This document shows, in pieces, positions 36,758 to 46,190 of a DNA stretch of 64,000 nucleotides. Positions within the stretch are counted from its first letter, which is position 1, and each line of letters starts with the position of its first letter. Position numbers and translations under genes: made by a program. Below the pieces are notes generated by a model. The model had not been told where the DNA came from. It did not search any database and worked only from the letters and a program-made list of their open reading frames with translations. The DNA is from Pseudacidovorax sp. RU35E (lineage in GTDB: Bacteria; Pseudomonadota; Gammaproteobacteria; Burkholderiales; Burkholderiaceae_C): assembly GCF_900156165.1 (NCBI RefSeq), contig NZ_FTMY01000001.1, forward strand, positions 248,001 through 312,000, given 5' to 3'.

Positions 36758-36833
36758 GCGGGAATAGCTCAGTTGGTAGAGCGCAACCTTGCCAAGGTTG
36801 AGGTCGACGGTTCGAGACCGTTTTCCCGCTCCA
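36758..36833 (+). tRNA. tRNA-Gly (anticodon GCC), copy 3
   Basis: Third identical copy, 43 nt after copy 2, followed 14 bp later by the array terminator. Confidence 0.98.
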
Positions 36834-36847
36834 GTCTTTGGTCCAAG

Positions 36848-36895
36848 ACCGCCTTGTCTGCCCCGCACGGGAGTTCAGCAAGGCGGTTTTGTTTT
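36848..36895 (+). terminator. terminator of the tRNA-Gly array
   Basis: 9-bp stem ACCGCCTTG (36848-36856) / CAAGGCGGT (36879-36887) with a 22-base loop, then TTTGTTTT. Confidence 0.75.
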
Positions 36896-36974
36896 GGGCG
36901 ACGATTTCTTCATTGGTGTTTGCGTGTTGCGCATGTGCCGCTCGAGCACTGCCGCGCTTCACTGCAGAGCTTGT

Positions 36975-39530
36975 CTACCAGTCCTCTTTGACGGCCAGCA
37001 CCATGTCGCGCGAGGCCGCCGCGCGCGCCGCCAGCCACGCCGTGATGGTTCCGGCTGCGATGACCGCCGCGCACAACGCTGCCAGGCGACCGGGCGGCAG
37101 CAGCATGTCCATGGTCCAGTGGAAGCTCTGCGGATTGACCACCTTCACCAGCACCGCGGCCACGGCCAGCCCAAGTCCCAGGCCAGCGAGCGCGCCGATG
37201 CTGGTCCATGCGGCGCCTTCGCCGGCCACCAGGCGCCGCACCTGGCTCGGCGTGAATCCGAGGTGAGCAAGCAGGCCAAACTCCTTGCGGCGTGCCAGCA
37301 CCTGCGCGCTGAAGCTGGCGGCGATGCCGAACAGGCCGATGGCGATGGCCACCGCCTGCAGCCAGTAGGTGACGGCGAAGCTGCGGTCGAAGATTCGCAG
37401 GGACACTGCCCGCAACTGCGCCGTCGATGCGACCTCCAGCGCGTCGCTGGCACCCAGACGCTCTCGCGCCAGCTGGTCCAGCGCTTCGCGGATGCGTGAC
37501 TCGTCAGCACTTGGGCGCAGCCAGAGCGATAACTCGCTGGCTGCGCCGTCGCCGGTCAGTGCTTGGTAGTCGTCCCGCCCGATCACGACGGAACCGAACT
37601 GTCGTGCGTAGTCGCGCCATACGCCGGCCACGAAAAATCGACCAGAAGGCAGACCGAAGGCGGCATCCAGTGCCGGCAGCGCGCCGCCCAACTGGGCACC
37701 GTACAGCGACAGCATCGGCTCGCTGACGAAGATGGGGATGCGCCCAGGCGGCGTGGGCCGGGACGGCCCCGTCAACGGCAAGCTGTCGCCGGGAGCGTTC
37801 GTGTCGATGGGGCGCGCCAGCAGCGTCACCGACGGTGCCGTCGGGTCCAATTGCACCAGCCGCAGGCGCTGCGGCGCGACGCGCTCCACACCGGAGATGG
37901 CACGTGCGGATGCCACGAAGCGCTCGTCGAACGGCGCCAGTTCGCCTGCTGAGCCCGCGCCGGCTGCACGCACGTACAGATCGGCGGGCAGAACCACATC
38001 AAGCCAGCGCGTGACGGACTCCCGGAAGCTCGCGACCATCACCGTCAGGGCCACCGAGAGCGCCAGGCTAGCCACCACGCCGCTCAACGCAATGGCGGCG
38101 CTGCCGCGCATGCGCCGGGCCCGCTCGACCGCCATCAGGGGAAGCAGCTGACTGGCGAACCGAGGCGCCAGCCACCCGTACAACGCCTGGATCAACCAGG
38201 GCAGTGCCGCGATGCCGCCCACGAGCAGCAGTGCGACCGACAGATAGGCCGCCAATGGCACGCCGAAGAGCGGGGGGACCAGTGCCAGCGTGCCACCCAA
38301 GACCACCAGTGCCGCGGCAGGCCAAAGCCGTCCTTCGCGGCCCGAGGTGTCACCCAGGCCCTTCAGCGTCTGGGCCTCCGGCAGACGCTGGGCCGCGCGT
38401 GCTGGCCACCATCCGCCCGCCAAGGCGGCCAGCATGCCCAGGAGGCCGTAGGCCATCGTGGCCGGGAGGTCGATCCGAAGCGGTGGTGCCACGTCGCGGA
38501 AGTAGCCGCCTCCCAGATCACCCCCCAAAAGCCGCAGGGCTGCCCAGGCCAGCGCCATCCCCAGCGCCAGGCCCGCCGCGCTGCCTGCGACGCCCAGCGC
38601 CAGCGACTCGATGAGCACCAGCCTCAAGCGCTGTCGTGCGGTCAGCCCCAGCACGCCGAGCAGCGCGAACTGCTGCGCGCGCTTGGCCACGGAAAGTGCC
38701 AGCACCGAAAAGACCAGGAAGGCGCCCGTGAACAGCGCCACCAGTGCCAGCACGGTCAGGTTCACGCGGTAGGCCCGGGACAGATTGCCGATGCGTTGCG
38801 CGTCGTCCGCGGGTTCTGCCAGGCGCAGCGCCGGTGTCCAGGCGGGCAGGGCGCGGATGGCGCGCGCAACCGCTGCGCGATCCGCCCCGGGCGCCAGGCG
38901 AAGGTCAATGCGAGCCAGGCGGCCTTGCCGGTGAAGCAGTGCCTGGGCGGCGCCGATGTCCATCACGGCCAGTGCGTTGCCGACGGCGGCGACCGTGCCC
39001 GCCACCCGCAGCGACTCTGTGCTGCCCTCGGGCATGCGCAGATCGATCTCGCCAGACTGGGCGCCGAGAGACTGCCGCGCCGCGGCGTTCAGGAAGGCGC
39101 GTCCCGGCAGCAGCATGCTGAGCCGCTCGTCCGCACGATCCGGAAAAGGCACGGGCATCAAGGCCGGTGCGATTGCGGGCAGCACCAGCGCGTCCACGCC
39201 GATCAGCCGCAGACCTATCATGCGTCCGTCGCTCGCACGAGCGAGCAATTGCGCTTCCAGCACGGGACTGAGCAGTTCCACCTGGCCCACGGTCGCCAAC
39301 TGGCCGAACACGGCTTCGTCCAAGTCGCCCTGAACGGCCCGTATTTCCAGGTCGGGCTGGCCATTGACGGTGCGCGTCGCACGCTGGAACTCGTCCAGCG
39401 CGGAGTTGTTAATCAGGTGTACCGAGTACGCCAGCGCCACGCCCAGCGTCACGGCCAGCACGGCGGCCAGATGGCGCCAGGGATGGTGACGGGCCTCCTG
39501 CCATGAGAAGGTGGTGAGCAGCACGCGCAT
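36975..39530 (-). CDS. FtsX-like ABC transporter permease (YbbP-type)
   Basis: An 851-residue ABC permease with the layout of E. coli YbbP: an N-terminal helix, a large periplasmic domain (about residues 45-240), three membrane helices beginning VNLTVLALVALFTGAFLVFS, a middle four-helix region, a second periplasmic domain, and a final FtsX bundle ending AWLAARAAASRDMVLAVKEDW. ATG 39530 (MRVLLTTFSWQEARHHPWR) fits the family; ATG 39554 is a less likely alternative. Its probable ATPase partner is encoded at 40410-41138 on the same strand, but a GNAT gene on the opposite strand separates them. Related transporters move lipids or lipoproteins out of the inner membrane; the substrate here is unknown. 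Confidence 0.88.
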   Translation of the reverse strand: MRVLLTTFSWQEARHHPWRHLAAVLAVTLGVALAYSVHLINNSALDEFQRATRTVNGQPDLEIRAVQGDLDEAVFGQLATVGQVELLSPVLEAQLLARASDGRMIGLRLIGVDALVLPAIAPALMPVPFPDRADERLSMLLPGRAFLNAAARQSLGAQSGEIDLRMPEGSTESLRVAGTVAAVGNALAVMDIGAAQALLHRQGRLARIDLRLAPGADRAAVARAIRALPAWTPALRLAEPADDAQRIGNLSRAYRVNLTVLALVALFTGAFLVFSVLALSVAKRAQQFALLGVLGLTARQRLRLVLIESLALGVAGSAAGLALGMALAWAALRLLGGDLGGGYFRDVAPPLRIDLPATMAYGLLGMLAALAGGWWPARAAQRLPEAQTLKGLGDTSGREGRLWPAAALVVLGGTLALVPPLFGVPLAAYLSVALLLVGGIAALPWLIQALYGWLAPRFASQLLPLMAVERARRMRGSAAIALSGVVASLALSVALTVMVASFRESVTRWLDVVLPADLYVRAAGAGSAGELAPFDERFVASARAISGVERVAPQRLRLVQLDPTAPSVTLLARPIDTNAPGDSLPLTGPSRPTPPGRIPIFVSEPMLSLYGAQLGGALPALDAAFGLPSGRFFVAGVWRDYARQFGSVVIGRDDYQALTGDGAASELSLWLRPSADESRIREALDQLARERLGASDALEVASTAQLRAVSLRIFDRSFAVTYWLQAVAIAIGLFGIAASFSAQVLARRKEFGLLAHLGFTPSQVRRLVAGEGAAWTSIGALAGLGLGLAVAAVLVKVVNPQSFHWTMDMLLPPGRLAALCAAVIAAGTITAWLAARAAASRDMVLAVKEDW

Positions 39531-39590
39531 CCTGCGATTGTGGGGCGGCGCCATGCTGTCAAAGGCCGCGAAGGGCTCCACAATGGGGTC

Positions 39591-40382
39591 ATGGTTGCTG
39601 GCGTGAACGTTGAATCGATCGAGAGGGCCACTCTGGCCGCAGTGCCACCCGATGCGGTGGAGGAGTTGCCGGGCTGGCTGCTGGCGCTGGACCGTGGCAC
39701 GGTCGGCCGGGCGCGCAGTGCCGTGCCGCTCCATCACGGCGCCCAGGACCCGTCGGTCCTGCCTCGGATCGAGGAGGCCTACCAGGCCTACGGCCTGCCG
39801 GTCGTACTGCGGCTGCCCATCGAAACCCCCGGCTTCGAGACACTGACCGAGGCTCTGCGGGACCGCGGTTATGTGCCCTCGCGTCCGACACAGGTGATGC
39901 ATGCCGATCCGGCCACGGTGGCCAGCAACGGACAACCAGAGGCGGTGCACCTGTCGACCACACCCGGCGATGACTGGGCCCGCGTCTACCTGGGCGAGGG
40001 TTTCGATCCGGTCGACGGGCAGAGCCGCGTGCGGCTGCTGCGGCGCGCCAAGGACACCGTGTACGTCAGCCTGCGCCTGGCGCAGGATCTGCCGGGCGGC
40101 GCCGCGGGCGACGTGGCGGCCGTGGGCAGCGGCTGCTTCGCCGAGGGCTGGATGGGCGTGCATGGGATGCGGACGCGTCCGCGATTCCGAGGCCACGGCT
40201 TCGCCCGCCAGCTGATGGCCGCGATGGGCGCGGAAGCCATCAAGCGTGGCGTGACGCAGACCTTCCTGCAGGTGGAGGCGGAGAACTATCTCGCCCGCTC
40301 GCTCTATGCGCGGGTTGGCTTTTCGCCCGCCTGGATCTACGTCTACTGGCAGCGTCCAGGCGCGGACGCGCTGCTCAAATAG
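39591..40382 (+). CDS. GNAT-family N-acetyltransferase
   Basis: A 263-residue protein with a C-terminal GNAT domain. The acetyl-CoA loop reads RTRPRFRGHGFARQLM and the end of the fold ENYLARSLYARVGFSPAWIYVYW. The N-terminal ~120 residues look like a degenerate second acetyltransferase unit (LPIETPGFETLTEALRDRGY). ATG 39591 is chosen; GTG 39540 would add unlikely residues. It sits on the plus strand between the permease and ATPase genes of an ABC transporter encoded on the minus strand. The substrate is unknown. Confidence 0.85.
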   Translation: MVAGVNVESIERATLAAVPPDAVEELPGWLLALDRGTVGRARSAVPLHHGAQDPSVLPRIEEAYQAYGLPVVLRLPIETPGFETLTEALRDRGYVPSRPTQVMHADPATVASNGQPEAVHLSTTPGDDWARVYLGEGFDPVDGQSRVRLLRRAKDTVYVSLRLAQDLPGGAAGDVAAVGSGCFAEGWMGVHGMRTRPRFRGHGFARQLMAAMGAEAIKRGVTQTFLQVEAENYLARSLYARVGFSPAWIYVYWQRPGADALLK

Positions 40383-40409
40383 GCATTCGGCGCCGTCCGC
40401 GACGCATGC

Positions 40410-41138
40410 TCACCGGAAGCCGTCCTGCGTCAGGTGCAGGCGCCGGTCGGCCAGCCCTGCCGCCGCTTCGGAGTGGGTGACGAGCACGAGGGTCGCGCCC
40501 TGTGCCCGGGACTCCGCCAGCAGCAGCTCCATCACCTTCGCGGCCGTTCCCGGGTCCAGGTTGCCCGTGGGCTCGTCGGCGAGCAGCAGGCCCGGGCGGT
40601 GCACCAGCGCCCGGGCGATGGCCACCCGCTGAAGCTGGCCCCCCGACAGCTGCTGGGGCAGGCGCTGGCCCAGGCCTTCCAGGCCGACGGCCTCGAGCAT
40701 GTGCGCGACGCGCGCTTTCATGTGGGCGTGTTGCCCAAGCAGCATCAGCGGCAGTCCGACGTTCTGGGCCACATCCAGGTGGGGCAGCACGTGGAATGCC
40801 TGGAACACGAAGCCCACATTCGCCCGCCGCCACAGCGCGCGTTGTTCCGCGTCCATGGTGCCCAGGTCGTGCGCCCCCAGGAGCACACGGCCTTCGTCCC
40901 AGTCGTCGAGCCCGGCCATGCAGTTCAGCAAGGTCGACTTGCCCACGCCCGATTCGCCAACGATGGCGACGAACTCACCGGGCGCAACCGTGAGGTTCAG
41001 ATGGCGGAAGACCGGTCGGGCGGCCGCACCCTGACCGTAGAACTTGCCGAGGTCCTCTATGCGCAGGGATACAGGCTTCTGCGTCGGGTCGGGAGGGCTG
41101 GTTTGGGGTGGGGCAGGCGGGTGGCGTGTGCGATTCAT
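40410..41138 (-). CDS. ABC transporter ATP-binding protein (YbbA/LolD-type)
   Basis: A 242-residue ATPase. Walker [13 protein letters not shown] (residue ~60), Q-loop [12 protein letters not shown], signature [16 protein letters not shown], Walker [13 protein letters not shown] and the H-loop in LVLVTHSE are all intact. These are features of the MacB/LolD/YbbA group, which works with FtsX-like permeases such as the 851-residue protein downstream. The N-terminal ~25 residues are Pro-rich. Its ATG overlaps the miaA stop as ATGA. It ends 27 bp from the convergent GNAT gene stop. Confidence 0.93.
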   Translation of the reverse strand: MNRTRHPPAPPQTSPPDPTQKPVSLRIEDLGKFYGQGAAARPVFRHLNLTVAPGEFVAIVGESGVGKSTLLNCMAGLDDWDEGRVLLGAHDLGTMDAEQRALWRRANVGFVFQAFHVLPHLDVAQNVGLPLMLLGQHAHMKARVAHMLEAVGLEGLGQRLPQQLSGGQLQRVAIARALVHRPGLLLADEPTGNLDPGTAAKVMELLLAESRAQGATLVLVTHSEAAAGLADRRLHLTQDGFR

Positions 41139-42121
41139 GGATGGCGTGCCCTCAGGGCCTGGCGCACGCGGGTCACCACCCGGGCGGGCGCATCCGTCGT
41201 GTCGCAGGCGATCACCTCGCGCCGCGGCAGGCTTCTCAGCCATGTGATCTGCCGCTTGGCCAGTTGCCGGGTTGCCGCGACACCCTGCTCCCGCAGCGCA
41301 GCCAGCTCTGCCTTCGTCGGGGAGCGGCCTTGCGTGGTGTCCAGCATCTCCCAGGCCTGCCGGTAGCCCACGCAGCGGATGGAGGGGAGGGTCGGGCCCA
41401 GGTCGCCGCGTGCGCGCAGCTGCTGCACTTCGTCGAGGAAACCCGCGTTCAGCATGGCATCGAAGCGTTGCGCGATGCGCGCATGAAGCCACGCGCGGTC
41501 TTCGGTTTCGAGCGAGATGAGCAGGGCTTCTCCGCTGGCCATCGGGTCTGGCGGCGCGTCGGCGCCATCGCGCCTATGGAAGCTCGACAGCGGCTGGCCG
41601 CTGCTCATCCAGACCTCCAGCGCCCGCTGGATGCGCTGGCTGTCCGCAGGCGCCAGACGGGCGGCGGTGGTGGGGTCGACCTCGGCCAACCGCGCGTGCA
41701 TGGCGGGCCAGCCGTGTACCGCGGCCTCGGCGTCGATCTGCCGGCGCAGCTCAGCGTCGGCAGCCGGCATGGTGTCCAGGCCATCGAACAGGGCCTTGAA
41801 ATAGAGCATCGTCCCACCCACCAGCAGCGGCATCGCGCCGCGTTCGCGGATCTGTGCGATGAGCCGCTCGGCATCCGCCACGAAGGCGGCGGCGCTGTAG
41901 CGCTGGGCCGGATCGAGGATGTCGATCAGGTGGTGCGGGACCATCCCACGTTCGGCCCGCGTGGGTTTGGCCGTACCGATGTCCATGTCGCGGTAGACGA
42001 GAGCCGAGTCCACGCTGACGATTTCCACAGGCACCGGCAGCGCCGCCGCGACGGCCAGTGCGGCGGCGGTCTTGCCGCTCGCGGTCGGGCCGGCCAGGGC
42101 GATGTAGCGCAATGCCGTCAC
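41135..42121 (-). CDS. miaA: tRNA dimethylallyltransferase
   Basis: Transfers the dimethylallyl group to A37 of tRNAs that read UNN codons, the first step of ms2i6A. 328 residues. The P-loop [14 protein letters not shown] is at the N-terminus, followed by [17 protein letters not shown] (tRNA/substrate Asp and Thr), HHLIDILDP and [12 protein letters not shown]. The C-terminal zinc-free domain is typical. It lies downstream of mutL, as in many Proteobacteria, but with a hydrolase gene in between. The stop overlaps the ABC ATPase start. Confidence 0.96.
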   Translation of the reverse strand: MTALRYIALAGPTASGKTAAALAVAAALPVPVEIVSVDSALVYRDMDIGTAKPTRAERGMVPHHLIDILDPAQRYSAAAFVADAERLIAQIRERGAMPLLVGGTMLYFKALFDGLDTMPAADAELRRQIDAEAAVHGWPAMHARLAEVDPTTAARLAPADSQRIQRALEVWMSSGQPLSSFHRRDGADAPPDPMASGEALLISLETEDRAWLHARIAQRFDAMLNAGFLDEVQQLRARGDLGPTLPSIRCVGYRQAWEMLDTTQGRSPTKAELAALREQGVAATRQLAKRQITWLRSLPRREVIACDTTDAPARVVTRVRQALRARHP

Positions 42122-42284
42122 GCGGCGGCCTCGGCCGGGTCGGCTGGATGACGCGGCGCACGCGCGATCTGGTGGACCCGGTGGAACGAAACAAAAAAGC
42201 AGGAAGCCGAAGAAGGCGCAGGCATCCCGCAGAGGGTAGCAAATCGTCCGCGCCCTGCTGGCAGAGGCAGCGGTGCGCAGCCGT

Positions 42285-43241
42285 TCAGGTGCCCAGCGGC
42301 TGGGGCGGCTTGACCGCCTGGGGCACTGCCACGCCGCCGGTCGGACGGCTCAGGCCGTGCGGCTCCCCGGTGGCGAGCGCAGGCGCGCCGGGCGTGCGCT
42401 CCTTCATCTGGAACAGCTGCGCCAGTGCCGCGCGGTACTGGGCCTCGCCCACCGAATTGGTACTGTGGTGCGAGCCGCCTTCGACCAGAACGAACATCTT
42501 CTGCCCAGTGGCGGCCTCATACAACTTGCGGCCGAGGGTGGGATTGATCAATGTGTCGTTGGAGCCGTGGACGACCAGCAGGGGGGACCCGATCGATTTG
42601 ACCTTGGCCAGCGACTCGAAGCGCTGGGTGATGAAGGGCTTGAAGGGCAGCCAGCCCCACTTGAAACTGCTCACCACGTCGGAGATCGACGTGAAGGTGC
42701 CCTCGACGATGGTGCCGGATTCGTCGCGCACATCGGAAGCGAGGTCGATGCCGATGGCCCCGCCGAGCGAGTGGCCGAAGATGTAGCGGCGCTGCTTGGG
42801 GTACTTGGCGGCCAGCCAGTTCCAGGCCGCTCGGGCGTCTTCGCGCGCGGATTCCTCGGACGGCAGCGTCTTGGTGCTTTTGCCGAAGCCGCGGTAGTCG
42901 ATGGCCAGCACCGAGAAGCCCAGCTCGTGCATCCGGCGGATGCGCGGCGCAGAGCCCGCCACGTTGTAACGCGCCCCGTGCAGGTACAGCATCACCGGCG
43001 TATCGCGCGAGATCGGCGCCTCGCCCAGCCACAGGCCGTGCAGCTTGACGTCCTCGCCGTCGGGCGCGCGGTAGTCGATCCACACGTCGTCCATGCCGGC
43101 CGTCATCTCGGCGGTGTTACCCCAGCTGAGATCGCTGGGTTGGAAGATCCATTCGCGCTGCTGCGCGTCGAGCGTGGAACAGCCCGCACCGACCAGCACG
43201 GTGAAAGAGAGGACCGACGCGATGAGGGACCAACGTTTCAT
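42285..43241 (-). CDS. alpha/beta-hydrolase lipoprotein
   Basis: A 318-residue exported hydrolase. Lipobox VGAGC (Cys21) follows a basic start MKRWS. Catalytic features: [19 protein letters not shown] (oxyanion), IDYRGFGKS, the nucleophile GHSLGG and the His in EGGSHHS near the C-terminus. It resembles the YfhR/FrsA-like and BEM46-like family. The C-terminal 35 residues are Pro/Gly-rich. It lies between mutL and miaA in the same direction, with 163 bp to miaA and 221 bp to mutL, so it likely has its own promoter in 43242-43462. Confidence 0.87.
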   Translation of the reverse strand: MKRWSLIASVLSFTVLVGAGCSTLDAQQREWIFQPSDLSWGNTAEMTAGMDDVWIDYRAPDGEDVKLHGLWLGEAPISRDTPVMLYLHGARYNVAGSAPRIRRMHELGFSVLAIDYRGFGKSTKTLPSEESAREDARAAWNWLAAKYPKQRRYIFGHSLGGAIGIDLASDVRDESGTIVEGTFTSISDVVSSFKWGWLPFKPFITQRFESLAKVKSIGSPLLVVHGSNDTLINPTLGRKLYEAATGQKMFVLVEGGSHHSTNSVGEAQYRAALAQLFQMKERTPGAPALATGEPHGLSRPTGGVAVPQAVKPPQPLGT

Positions 43242-43462
43242 TGGGCAAACAGAGACCGGATCAGGGTCGAAGTTCACAGGGATTTGCAACGGCGGCCCCT
43301 GCGTACCCGCTGGCTGACAGCCTGTTACAGGCATTTCAGACGCTTGCCCACATGCAACGCCTATGCCTACCTTTCGGACGACCGTGTAAACCCCGACGCC
43401 ACACCCTTGCGAGACTCGGCCTACATCTGACCGGCGTCGGGTCCAGTCCAACGCGACGAGCC

Positions 43463-45406
43463 TCAGCGACCTCGCATGAAAAGCCCGTCCAGATCGCGCA
43501 CGCTCAGCTGGCGCCATGTGGGGCGACCGTGGTTGCACTGGTCGGACCGCTCGGTGGCCTCCATCTGCCGCAACAGGCCATTCATCTCGTCCAGCGTAAG
43601 CCGCCGGTTGGCGCGCACGGCGCCGTGGCAGGCCATGGTCGCCAGGAGCTCGTGCTGGGCGCGCTGGATGACCGTGGTGGCCTCGTGCTGAGCCAGCTCG
43701 GCCAGGACACTGCGCGCAAGGGCGACCGGGTCGCCGTCCGCAAGCGAAGCAGGCACAGCGCGCACCGCAAGGGTGCGGGGAGAGAAAGGAGAGACCTCCA
43801 GGCCGAGCGTCCCGAGTACGTCGGCGCAAGCCTCCACCGTGGCCACTTCCTCGGGGGTCGCGGCAAAGGTGGCAGGGATCAGCAGCGGCTGGCTCGCGAT
43901 GGCATGGCCGTCGAGTTGGGCCTTGAGGCGCTCGTAGACGATCCGCTCGTGCGCCGCGTGCATGTCGACGATAACCAGGCCCTGGGTGTTTTCGGCCAGG
44001 ATGTAGATGCCTTGCAGCTGGGCCAGCGCACGACCCAGGGGCCAGCTGGCCGGGCTGGCGGCTGCAATGGCCGCCGAAGGTGAGATGGGCGGGGAGGTCG
44101 GCGTGGAAGTGGCCCGCTCGGCGCCTGCGGTCCAGGGGGGTTGAAGCGCCGAACGCCCGCCCCCCGCCATCGGCACCGCCGGTGCTTCGCTCTGCCCGTC
44201 GCCCTCGGGACCGGACGGCACCGACGGCGGGGCGATGGGCCACATGGCGGCCCAGTCGCCCGCGCCGCGTTCGCCCGCAAAATGGATGCCGGCTTGACGC
44301 CATGCCGGCGCTGGGCCGGCTGCGTCATAGCCGCGCAGCAGAGGAGCGGGGCGGCCCGTCCCTGCCTCGTCCGCACTCGCCGCACCGGCCGCGCGCGGCG
44401 CCGCCAGGGCGTTCTCGATGGCGTGCCGTACGGCGCTGTGGACCTCACGACCGTCCCGGAAGCGCACCTCGATCTTGGTCGGGTGGACGTTCACGTCGAC
44501 CCGCGCCGGATCGATCTGCAGGTGCAGCACGAACACCGGTTGGCGCTGGCCGTGCAGCACGTCCTCGTAGGCGGCGCGCGCTGCATGCAGCAGCACCTTG
44601 TCGCGCACGAAGCGGCCATTCACGTAGAAGAACTGCTGGTCGCCGCGGCTGCGAGCCGCGTCCGGCACGCCGGCGTGGCCGTGCACATGCAGGGCGCCTT
44701 CGCCGTGGTCGACCGGCACGCTCTGGCCGATGAACTCCTCGCTGAAGACATCCGAGAGGCGCTGGGCCGGCGTGTCGGCCACCCGCCACTGCTCGACCAG
44801 GCGGCCTTCGTGCCAGATGGAGAAGCCCACGTCGGGTCGCGCGAGCGCGTGGCGGCGCACGGCCTCGATGCAGTGCGCGAGCTCCGTGGCGTCGGTCTTG
44901 AGGAACTTGCGCCGCGCCGGCGTGGCGAAGAAAAGCTCCCGCACTTCCACCGTCGTGCCACGGCTGCGCGCCGCCGGACGCAGCTCGCCGGTACGCGCGT
45001 CCAGCTGCCATGCACTGTCCCCCTCGCCATGGCGCGAAAGCAGGCTCAGCTCGGCGATAGAGGCGATCGAGGCCAGTGCCTCGCCTCGAAAGCCCATGGT
45101 GCCGACCGATTCGAGCTCCGACAGGCTCGCGATCTTGCTGGTGGCGTGGCGTCGCAAGGCCAACGGCAGCTCGTCGCGAGGAATGCCGTCACCGTCGTCC
45201 TCCACTGCGATCAAACGGACGCCGCCTGCGGACAGGCGGACCGTGATCTGGCGCGCCCCCGCGTCGAGCGCGTTGTCGACGAGCTCACGCACGACGGAGG
45301 CAGGGCGCTCCACCACCTCGCCTGCGGCAATCTGGCTGATCAGCTCGTCCGGCAGGTCACGGATCGGCCGGCGTCCGGCGGGGGAGGGGGAAAGGAGGGC
45401 GCTCAC
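43463..45406 (-). CDS. mutL: DNA mismatch repair protein MutL with endonuclease motif
   Basis: Links MutS mismatch recognition to strand incision. 647 residues. GHKL ATPase motifs at the N-terminus: VVRELVDNALDAGA, VEDDGDGIPRDEL and MGFRGEALASIASIA. The middle is a Pro/Ala-rich linker. The C-terminal domain contains DMHAAHERIVYE, which fits the DQHA(x)2E(x)4E metal-binding endonuclease motif that E. coli MutL lacks. This implies MutL itself nicks DNA and no MutH is needed. Start is GTG 45406 (an overlapping ATG is out of frame). Confidence 0.96.
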   Translation of the reverse strand: MSALLSPSPAGRRPIRDLPDELISQIAAGEVVERPASVVRELVDNALDAGARQITVRLSAGGVRLIAVEDDGDGIPRDELPLALRRHATSKIASLSELESVGTMGFRGEALASIASIAELSLLSRHGEGDSAWQLDARTGELRPAARSRGTTVEVRELFFATPARRKFLKTDATELAHCIEAVRRHALARPDVGFSIWHEGRLVEQWRVADTPAQRLSDVFSEEFIGQSVPVDHGEGALHVHGHAGVPDAARSRGDQQFFYVNGRFVRDKVLLHAARAAYEDVLHGQRQPVFVLHLQIDPARVDVNVHPTKIEVRFRDGREVHSAVRHAIENALAAPRAAGAASADEAGTGRPAPLLRGYDAAGPAPAWRQAGIHFAGERGAGDWAAMWPIAPPSVPSGPEGDGQSEAPAVPMAGGGRSALQPPWTAGAERATSTPTSPPISPSAAIAAASPASWPLGRALAQLQGIYILAENTQGLVIVDMHAAHERIVYERLKAQLDGHAIASQPLLIPATFAATPEEVATVEACADVLGTLGLEVSPFSPRTLAVRAVPASLADGDPVALARSVLAELAQHEATTVIQRAQHELLATMACHGAVRANRRLTLDEMNGLLRQMEATERSDQCNHGRPTWRQLSVRDLDGLFMRGR

Positions 45407-45456
45407 ATCGGGGATTTTAAGAATCCGCCATCGGCCGCCCCGGATAATGCCGCGCC

Positions 45457-46119
45457 ATGGACTTCGCCGCCTTCCTGATTGACTTCATTCTTCACGTCGA
45501 CAAGCACCTGGAGGCCTTCGTGGCCGCCTACGGCACCTGGGTCTACGCCCTGCTGTTCATCATCGTCTTCGTGGAGACCGGCGTGGTGGTCATGCCCTTC
45601 CTGCCGGGCGACTCGTTGCTGTTCATCGTCGGTGCACTGTGTGGTGCAGGCCTCATGAACATGGGCATCGCGGTGCCGGTCCTGCTTGCGGCCGCGATTC
45701 TGGGCGATCAGTGCAACTTCGCCATCGGGCGCCACGTCGGACCTCGAGTCTTCCATTGGGAGAACTCGCGCTTGTTCAATCGCAAGGCCTTCGATCAGGC
45801 GCATGCCTTCTATGAACGCTATGGCGGCATCACGATCGTGCTGGCGCGCTTCATGCCTTTCATCCGCACCTTTGCGCCTTTCGTGGCGGGCGTGGCCGCG
45901 ATGAGCCGGGGCAAGTTCACCGCCTTCAACATCGGTGGCGCCGTGTTGTGGGTGGTGGGAATTTGCACCGCCGGTTACTTCTTCGGCAATCTGCCCTTGG
46001 TCCGCCAGCACCTGGACAAGATCATCTGGGCACTGATCCTGGTGCCCGGCCTGATCGCCATCTTCGGTGCCTGGCGCGGCTCCAGGGCCTCGGGTTCGGC
46101 AACTGCGACTGCGCGCTAA
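45457..46119 (+). CDS. DedA-family membrane protein
   Basis: A 220-residue inner-membrane protein of the DedA (SNARE-associated/VTT) family, thought to act as lipid flippases or in envelope homeostasis. Motifs: ETGVVVMPFLPGDSLLF, ILGDQCNFAIGRHVG and the family hallmark FERYG-like FYERYGGITIVLARFMPFIRTFAPFVAG with its acidic/arginine residues. Four to five membrane helices. It is divergent from mutL, with GATAAT close before the ATG as a candidate -10, and converges with the glycine-zipper lipoprotein gene. Confidence 0.93.
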   Translation: MDFAAFLIDFILHVDKHLEAFVAAYGTWVYALLFIIVFVETGVVVMPFLPGDSLLFIVGALCGAGLMNMGIAVPVLLAAAILGDQCNFAIGRHVGPRVFHWENSRLFNRKAFDQAHAFYERYGGITIVLARFMPFIRTFAPFVAGVAAMSRGKFTAFNIGGAVLWVVGICTAGYFFGNLPLVRQHLDKIIWALILVPGLIAIFGAWRGSRASGSATATAR

Positions 46120-46136
46120 TCTGTTGCTGCGGATCA

Positions 46137-46174
46137 CCAACGACAAGGGCCGCGAATGCGGCCCTTGTCGTTGG
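46137..46174. terminator. 17-bp perfect hairpin between convergent genes
   Basis: CCAACGACAAGGGCCGC (46137-46153) / GCGGCCCTTGTCGTTGG (46158-46174) with loop GAAT. It lies between the stops of DedA (+) and the lipoprotein gene (-) and can end both transcripts. It has no T-run on either side. Confidence 0.65.
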
Positions 46175-46190
46175 GTAGAGCGTCCCTCGC

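Noticed and set aside
36514-36833. Three spaced, identical direct repeats that look like a short CRISPR array
   Set aside because: Each repeat is 76 nt and folds as a complete tRNA-Gly with encoded CCA; spacers are not CRISPR-sized and no cas gene is present.
39531-40196. N-terminal extension of the ABC permease into the GNAT gene
   Set aside because: The extension has no family similarity and is antisense to a convincing acetyltransferase.
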